The notes under the pieces are model-generated. The model was not told where the DNA came from. It made no database searches and worked only from the letters and a program-made list of their open reading frames with translations. Shown here piece after piece: positions 57,331 through 64,000 of a stretch of 64,000 nt of DNA. The position numbers and the translations under genes were made by a program. This DNA comes from Polytrichum commune (taxonomy: Eukaryota > Streptophyta > Polytrichopsida > Polytrichales > Polytrichaceae). How positions within the stretch are numbered: position 1 is the stretch's first letter; the number at the start of each line of letters is the position of its first letter. The stretch lies in the NCBI GenBank assembly GCA_950295325.1, contig OX485809.1:32984001-33048000 (forward strand). Reading direction: 5' to 3'.

Positions 57331-57777
57331 CAACATGCAACGACACAACCGTATGTGTTCCCTCTACATGTTCAACAAGTTTTCTTTTATGACGATGAGG
57401 AAGAGGTTGGTCGGAAGGTCGTGTTGCAATCTGACTGCCGAAGCATCCAAACCGTGTTGGGAGATGGAGAATTGAATTTGGGTGCCAACCCTAGTATTGA
57501 TGCTCTAGATGCACCTCGCAATGTTGCACCTGCAATAGCAAATGAAGCCACAGTGGGTGATGTTGTCAAACCTGTTGGAGTTGGAGTAATTGGTAGACTT
57601 CCACGGGCACAAAGAGGTGGGGTTGTATGGGAAGGGGATTGGTCCTTTGGGGACAGTGATTGAGCCACATATCATGATTGTGATGCGGAGGAAGATCCTT
57701 GGTGGGCCGAACTAGAGGAGAATAGTGTGAGGGGGGAGGTAGCATTAAACACTCACAATTGGCTTATTTGTAGGTAA
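57331..57777 (+). pseudogene. CACTA transposon ORF fragment (DUF4216-like)
   Basis: The plus strand encodes QPYVFPLHVQQVFFYDDEEE then KVVLQSDCRSIQ. This resembles the DUF4216 segment of plant En/Spm proteins (family pattern: Y-x-L-A-x-Q-x-x-Q-V-F-Y-x-x-D ... V-V). It continues with a Gly/Val-rich tail and DPWWAELEEN. An in-frame TGA at 57661 precedes the final 38 codons, which end at the TAA at 57775-57777. The 5' side is cut at the junction with the Gypsy fragment. Identification rests on one motif. Confidence 0.45.
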
Positions 57778-58209
57778 TTGGATGACCATGTCATGTAGGT
57801 AGTGCATTTGCGTTTGTAGCATGTTGATATGCAAGTGCAAAGGGTTTAGAAAGTGCAGACGGTCAGATGACGCCACTGTAGTCGAGCTTTCATATGCACA
57901 TCAAAATATACATCATATTATAATACAATATTTTACATGTACACGAAATTTGGTTGTGCACACCTGTATTTTGTATAATATCGAGTACGATGGGAGTACA
58001 TGTATTGTTCTTGCAAGTAGTTAGTGACTGTTACAATGGAATTAATGGTTTTGGTATGTGGACTTAGGGAAAGCATTCACAACATATTTGCATTAGTCGT
58101 GTAGCATGATGTTTGTGTTGTCGGCCTTGAGTCATAGTCATGGAATTGAAAGACAATATGTCTTGGTAACTAGGATTTGCATATGCAACTGATTTCATTA
58201 TTTACATGA
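57778..58209. other. Intergenic DNA, no gene recognised
   Basis: AT-rich sequence up to the target duplication of solo LTR D; no domain-bearing frame. Confidence 0.5.
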
Positions 58210-58658
58210 CTCATTATGAGCCCAAAATGGTTGCTCATATTTGTTTTATGCTTAGGATCTACTTAGAATTGCAATTGGAGTGTTATTGAAACAATTAAAA
58301 GTATAAAAAAAGTGAGGCTTGGTGTGGATTTATGTTTAGGCCTTAAGCTTATTTTGTGTAGTCAATTAGAAGCTTAGCGACATTAGGGAGTGTTTTGGTT
58401 GAGTGAGTAGTGTTTGATGAAGCAAGGGGAAGGGCCTTGGCTTAAATGTTTGAATTAGAACATGTTCTTGTTGGTTTAGGGGGTGAGGGTTTAGTGGATA
58501 GGATAAGGTCCTACTAAGTAGGAGAAGGCTAAAGAGGTTGTGGTTTGGATGCCCTCCCTCCTTCCTTCCTCCTCTCTCTCATTCTCTCTCTCTCTCTCTT
58601 GTGGTGTGTGTGGGTGTGTGTGTGTGGGTGTGTGTGTGTGGTGTAGTGTGGTAGAGAA

Positions 58659-58810
58659 TGTAGTTGATTAGGGGGAGCTTAGAAAGTTTAGTTGATTAGG
58701 GGGAGCTTAGAAAGTTTAGTTGATTAGAGGGAGCTTAGAAAATTTAGTTGATTAGAGGGAGCTTAGACAATTCAGTTGATTAGAGGGAGCTTAGAAAATT
58801 AGTTTATTAA
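58659..58810. repeat. 28-bp minisatellite, five units, in LTR copy D
   Basis: The unit is 'gttgattagggggagcttag' plus 'aaagttta'. Successive units differ by a few substitutions. Confidence 0.85.
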
Positions 58811-58814
58811 GGGG

Positions 58815-59080
58815 ACTAAGGCAGCAACTAGGACGAAGGTTAGCTGTGGCAACACTGGGACGAATGTTAGCTGTGGCAGCACTGGGATGAAGGTTAGCTG
58901 TGGCAGCAACTGGGATGAAGGTTAGCTGTGGCAGCAGTTGGGACTAAGGTTAGTTGTGGCAACAACTGGGACGAAGGTTAGTTGTGGCAGCAGTTGGGAC
59001 TAAGGTAGCTGAGAGAGCAGCTGGGACGAAGGTTAGCCGAGACAGCAACTATACTACGGAGCAGCTGGACTAAGGGGTAG
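58815..59080. repeat. ~30-bp minisatellite, about nine units, in LTR copy D
   Basis: The unit resembles 'tgtggcagcaactgggacga' followed by 'aggttagc', with frequent ACT/GTT and gac/gat variants. It is a different sequence from the minisatellite at the equivalent place in copy C. Confidence 0.85.
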
Positions 59081-59359
59081 TTAGAATGATGGGTTAGCTA
59101 GGTAGTTAGCTATCCGCGTAATCGGTGGTGTAATCGTGTGGGAAAGTTGATAGAGGGTGAGAGGATAGTACCAATAGAGAAAAGCGTTTATCAACGCTTG
59201 TACTCATAATATGGAATAAATTGGTGTGACCCAAGTTATGTGTGATGTCATGGGAATGAATGACGGAGGAAAAGTAAACAAGGATGAATATGAATGTGAT
59301 CGCCATACCCTCACCCGGACTAGGACGCTTAAGGGTGGGCGGATTGGCCTCACACTCAT

Positions 59360-60325
59360 GGAACTTGAAATTACTCCACTCTAACCAATGTCACTCGCAT
59401 GCTAAATTTTTGTAAACCTTGCACGTCCAGCAGTGACGTAGGACATGGAAGTGACGTAGTTCATGGGTGCTAGTAGTGCAAGAATCGCCCATTTTGAGTA
59501 GTGTGTGGAAGTAACTTTGAAACATTTTGGTTCATTTCTGGATTAAGTGGGATTAGAGACTTTATTTATCTTGTTAATTATCTAAATGGGTTAATGGGAA
59601 TAGGCTATTGACTCGGGAGAGTAGAAACAGTAAATAGTAAGGTCAATAGTCTATGGCGGTTGAGGAAGTTACCAGGACTCGGATGATCCTCGGACTTCAT
59701 GAGGGGGGTGCAGAGTTCATTCTCTCTCTCGAGGAGCAGGCTGGGAGAGCCGAGAGAGACTGAGTTAGATATGTTTTCTCATTGATGTTATCTTTCATGC
59801 ATTTATCTTGCTGATTTGCACAGAACGATCTCATGTTGTCAGTTGTATTTTGAATTGCTCGAGTGTTTCTGTGGGATTTTCAGGGTTGTAAGAACTGTTG
59901 TAATTGAGGGCCTGTTTGTAAGCTATTGTCTAATAATACTTAAATTATATCTTATGTCGATTGTCTCGAGTCTTTTGGTGGATCTGATAACCAAGTCTGG
60001 GCAATAGTGCGACTAGAATTGCTGTGCGAGGATATTATTATTGTCTTGTGTAGCAATTGTGGTATTAATTTGTCTGAAGATAGATGACCGGCGTATAAGG
60101 TACTTTGATTTGCTTCAGTATGATTTGGACGGCTGGTTTGCCCCTGTTTTTTAACTGCGATTCCCTACATCTATCCTGGTAGCATTTTCCGAATACAGTT
60201 GAGGCTACAGTATAGGCACTGAAATTGCAGTGAAACCCGAGTAAAGGGAATGTTGACTCATTAAGGCGGTCACTGTGATTCAATCGGGAGGGATTCCTGA
60301 AATTTATCGTGTAATGTATTTTGAA
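59360..60325. other. Intergenic DNA, no gene recognised
   Basis: Short frames only. The composition is slightly less AT-rich than the flanks. No delimited element. Confidence 0.5.
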
Positions 60326-60333
60326 GCTACAAC

Positions 60334-60559
60334 CAATGATTGGGGAGAGCCGGCAGTTAGTTACGGATGCACAGGTTGAGTTCGAGAAATAACTGGTTGA
60401 AGTTCAGGACTGCAGAAAAATTACGGATTATTTCAGAGGAATTTATAGAATATGTCCCAATTTGAAAAAGGAAAACCGGAGGATGTCAACATGTAACCGG
60501 TTGCGCTTGCAAACACTAGGACCTCAACCGATGATGCTCAAAAATCTCCCCGATCACTG
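60334..60559. mobile_element. hAT-like MITE copy 6
   Basis: This 226-bp element starts CAATGATTGGGGAGAGCC and ends ATCTCCCCGATCACTG. The flanking 8-mers GCTACAAC (60326-60333) and ATTATAAC (60560-60567) differ only by three transitions. Interior motifs match the other copies. Confidence 0.78.
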
Positions 60560-60567
60560 ATTATAAC

Positions 60568-62409
60568 CCGTAATGACGATAGACTTAATTACTTCATTCG
60601 ATGCTTCAATTAATGTTTTGGGTTATTGTCTATGTGGATACTAAATCAATTTGTTGATGGTACTCTTTTGACAATTATCTTAGGTTTTGAGTATCTTCTT
60701 TCTGTAGTTTATAGAGTGTGGTCGGAGAGAGAGGCCCGATTAATCCGGGGCAGTCTATAATCTGTCATTATCCTCATTGATCTTTGTTGTAGATGGGTAA
60801 GGATACTTCATTAAGGCTATGTTCTAGTTCAAACATGTTTTCTCCTCATTCTGCACAACATCTTACTCGGGGCTATGGTAGAATAATAATCTCAGGGTAT
60901 AATCGAGTAATTTGATATCCTTGGAATTTACTTGCGAGTAATGGTAGGGACAGATGCGGGATCAGGGACTATCGTCTAAGTGGTGATCTAATTAGGGAGA
61001 ACAACCTTGGATATGGTTATTGAGTATCGAGCATGAAATCAGATTATCCGTGCAGTTAGTTCTGTGGTCCAAGGTAGTGTCTACATACTTATTATATGTT
61101 GGTTGTCTGCTCAAAAAGTTACCATGCGATAAGTGTTACCTTGTCGAGGCCATTGACTGAGGCGAGTCAGTTGATATCAAGGAAGACCAATGTACGTGTT
61201 GTTCTCGTGGTAAGTATATTTGACTTACACCTTGATTTCGTAAAGTAAGGAAGACTAATGGAGCGTTTGGTTAATCTTGAGAATTGAATCACTCCTTAAC
61301 ATAATAATAATCAGAGACATAACTTGAGGACTGAACTGTATGATGTCTGAATATATGCATTCGAAACATTAATGGAAATAAATGAGCTTAAGAATGTTGT
61401 GAGTATATGTTGACCACGCATGTGTGATATGGACTATGGTCTTGAGGAAAATGATTACGCTATCTTGATATGAAGCAGGTAAAAAGACTATGGTCGGACT
61501 GCGTAATTAAACTCCAATTTAATCAATGAATACGGACGATCCTGCATGGATTACGGACAGACATTTCAAGTTCCACTAAACATGATTAATTAAGGAAAGA
61601 TTATGGTCTATTCCAAAGTGCCCGCGGCTTTGGTAAAGAGACATAAATGGGTTACTATCGCAAGACTATTGACTATGGCTGTGCCTATGATTTTGCACCG
61701 CACTTGGTCCAATTAAAATGAACTCACTGCCAGACCATTGCCTGGGAAATTAGAGTGAGAAGAGAGACTGTCACTTTTGCATGCACTGCTGTGGAGTGAT
61801 CTTTCAGATGTTTTTATTCCCTACCCGTAAACCAATTGTCATACCTAACTTGAAATGAAGTATTATACCCTTATGTTTTTCCTAATAAACCTTATCTAAG
61901 ACACCTAGATGATATAGAAATCACCTTTTAAGTCTTCCCTGAGTGTTTCCCTGGGTTTTGTCTGTAACCAAAAAGCTAACTACATAGTGCCCTCTACAAG
62001 TTTAGTGGGTTAAGGGTTAGTTTCCATGCACGCTGCTTGCACACCATATTCTAGTGGAAATGTGGATTCCATGTGGTGGCATCTATATTCCCACTAGAAT
62101 TTGGTGGGAGAGTTGCTTGCATAAAAACTAACCATTAAAGGGTTTTACTATATATACAACACAAAGAATATTTTTTGTCAGGTTTTATACATTAGTCCAT
62201 CTTATTTATGGGAAAAAATAATTATTCAACAACGTTGGCCCTCAAAATATAAGAATGGGATGTTGGAAATTCAGTCTGATATCTAAATCTAAATCTAAAT
62301 CTAAATCTCCCTACACAACTTTTCAAGCATCCGACTATTATATTATGAGGACCCATAGATCAAGAGTTGAACTCTAAGTAATTTTATGGATGAGAAAAAC
62401 ATGTATATG
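60568..62409. other. Intergenic DNA, no gene recognised
   Basis: No coding frame or element is identified. A short (TCTAAA)4 run lies at 62280-62307. 'ttgcttgcacaccatattctagtggaaatgtgg' near 62028 is inverted near 62085-62115, a small hairpin around the 'ctagtgg/ccactag' pair. Confidence 0.5.
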
Positions 62410-62910
62410 CACTAATAGAAAATTATGTCAAAAACAACTGTAATCCAAATCAATTATGGTTGTTTTGACCAGCTAGATCTGTAGTTGCTAAGAAAATGCA
62501 TTTTTATTTTCTTCGTTTAGTGACTAAAATTTTAGGAATTTGGGGACGTGTAATATACCGCCAAAAGGGTCTTGAAAATTCCTTTCCAATTGTATATCAC
62601 ATGCCCCAAAATTCCTAAAAATGCAGGTGCAAAATTAAAAAAGAATAATATGTAGTCGTTTAGTGACTAAAGATTAGGCTGGTCAAAACAACCGCAGCAA
62701 ATTTTTCTTTTTCATTTATGACTATAAATTTAGGAATTTTGGGGCGTATAAAATACTATTGGAAAGGTACTTTGAAGACCGTTCCAACGGTATATTACAT
62801 GCCCCTAAATTCCTAAAATTGCAATCTCTAAACAAAAACAAAACATCTACAGTCGTTAAACCGCAACTGATTACAACTACTACTTTTTTGGGCATGTTTT
62901 TCTACTAGTG
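62410..62910. mobile_element. Non-autonomous CACTA-like element 2
   Basis: The left end CACTAATAGAAAA and the right end TTTTTCTACTAGTG are inverted repeats with a CACTA terminus. The flanking trinucleotides ATG and ATA differ by one transition. Inside are two related hairpins with 'tttaggaatttgggg..gt' and 'atgccccaaaattcctaaa' at about 62525-62620 and 62730-62820. Non-coding, 501 bp. Confidence 0.72.
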
Positions 62911-63612
62911 ATATAAAAGAAATATGAAAGAGAGGTTGGGTTCTTGCACATGGAGTACAATTCCTTTGTGTGTATGTCTGTTTGTCCTTTCAACCAACCA
63001 CATATTCAGGACAAACTTGTGATGGCCATGTAACTTGAAGGTGAAATTTATTTGGGAATCCCTCATAGCTCAAACATTATAAAATTAGCTTGTAAGACTC
63101 CATAATTAGGATGCCCTAAACTACTCTAATGAGATGAAGTTGGGATGAATTGATCACAAACCTAAAGAAGGGTAGGTTTTATTAAGCCCAATCATGGGCC
63201 CTTTCAATTGCTCTACTACCATGTTGAAATCAACAAAGGGATGTTGATGTATATCTTGTTTTTTTTACAATCATATGAGCAACAACTCTCAATTTACATA
63301 CATTTGTAGGAGGTCTTGGTCAAGCTTGGTGGACCAGCCATAGATGAAATCACAAAGGATGCTTGGCAAGTTAATTAAGGAGGATGCAAGTGGTACATAA
63401 CTAAGCTTAATCCTAGACGATCGAGTCACACCTCAGAGACTCTGAAGTGGAGTAGGATTCCATGTAGGTGAATTTACACTAAGAGAGGTGAGTTGGAATT
63501 CAAGTATGCCCTAATGAAGAGAAGAGAAGAGAGAAGGAGAACATAACTTAGTGTGCAAATACCAAGATGAACCGGTTGAGTTTGAGAAATAAGCAGTTTA
63601 AGTTCAAGACCC
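62911..63612. other. Intergenic DNA with a truncated hAT MITE end
   Basis: Positions about 63572-63612 ('gaaccggttgagtttgagaa' onward) match the left interior of the hAT-like MITE and stop where the E1 copy begins. No gene is seen. Confidence 0.5.
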
Positions 63613-64000
63613 AAGGCGTGGACTCTTCATTAGAAACCTAAATGACGTGCATGGGTCACTATGAAATCAAATCCCCCATATACGAGAAGTTTATAAAGAA
63701 AAACAAAGGTATACATACTAACGACAAGTTAGAAAATGGACTCGTGTATTTATATTGATTTTTTCAAATAAATGTGATAAATGTCTCCACTACATATACA
63801 AAATATAAATCATGAATTCATCATGCCTTTATTACATGTAAACTCCATGTTCACTTTCTAATGAGAAAGTCATTGAACATTTCTTTTCATTCATAGTATG
63901 TACATCAATGATTGCATCATATAAACAAAGACAAGAGCACGATAACTTGGCCACAATTTAGAGAGCAAAACTCAAGGGAGCCCATGAGCACTCCAAGAGC
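63611..64000 (-). mobile_element. E1-family element copy d (continues past the window)
   Basis: It starts CCAAGGCGTGGACTCTTCAT and follows E1 in minus orientation ('actttctaatgagaaagtca', 'agagcaaaactcaagggagc'). It lies inside the remnant of a hAT MITE, so it is the younger of the two. Confidence 0.72.

Larger units (their letters stand above)
58215..59354 (+). mobile_element. Solo LTR (copy D) with CTCAT target duplication
   Basis: It begins TATGAGCCCAAAATGG (TG changed to TA) and ends GGATTGGCCTCACA. CTCAT flanks it at 58210-58214 and 59355-59359. It shares ends and layout with copy C: AGCCCAAAATGG, a CT/GT microsatellite at about 58555-58640, minisatellites, then 'cccggactaggacgcttaag'. 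No internal domain adjoins it. Confidence 0.82.

Noticed and set aside
62280-62307. (TCTAAA)n run as a possible interstitial telomere
   Set aside because: The plant telomere unit is TTTAGGG; this run lacks the GGG and has only about four units.

Overview
The window looks like nuclear DNA of a land plant, probably a seedless plant (bryophyte, lycophyte or fern grade); the sequence alone does not fix the species. Reasons: genes with GT-AG introns, a plant-type leucine-rich-repeat receptor kinase, a plant-specific six-helix membrane protein family, AT-rich intergenic DNA, and abundant plant transposons (CACTA, hAT, PIF/Harbinger, Mutator-like, SINE, Gypsy LTR). No bacterial operons, rRNA genes or CRISPR arrays are visible.

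Only two genes look intact. (1) An LRR receptor-like kinase on + (15142-19671, three exons, 966 aa): signal peptide, about 17 LRRs, one transmembrane helix and a non-RD kinase domain. It has a GC-rich upstream leader region from about 12.6 kb that contains a diverged internal duplication. (2) A polytopic membrane protein on + (33905-36579, two exons, 369 aa) of the plant family that includes Arabidopsis At5g44860/At4g19950. Five imperfect ~110-bp tandem repeats sit just before its start codon, and a hAT-like MITE lies in its intron.

The region 44.6-57.8 kb is a graveyard on the minus strand. In order it holds a possible two-exon gene of unknown function (45496-44603), a frameshifted FCP1/SCP-type phosphatase pseudogene that has lost its nucleophilic Asp, LTR-family copies with internal minisatellites (one a clean solo LTR with CCGCA target duplications), a decayed Gypsy gag, a decayed transposase-like zinc-finger protein, a Gypsy RT/RNase H remnant, and a plus-strand CACTA (DUF4216-like) fragment.

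The rest is intergenic DNA layered with non-autonomous elements. Many can be delimited to the base by terminal inverted repeats and target-site duplications: six copies of a ~230-bp hAT-like MITE, four PIF/Harbinger-like elements (GGGCCGCTT ends, TTA target), two CACTA elements, a 1.3-kb Mutator-like foldback element, a tRNA-related SINE, a TA-target MITE nested in a hAT MITE, and a multiply nested stack at 37.0-42.9 kb. I see no self-contained new enzymatic system. The most informative material is this transposon stratigraphy and the repeat-bearing 5' leaders of the two live genes.
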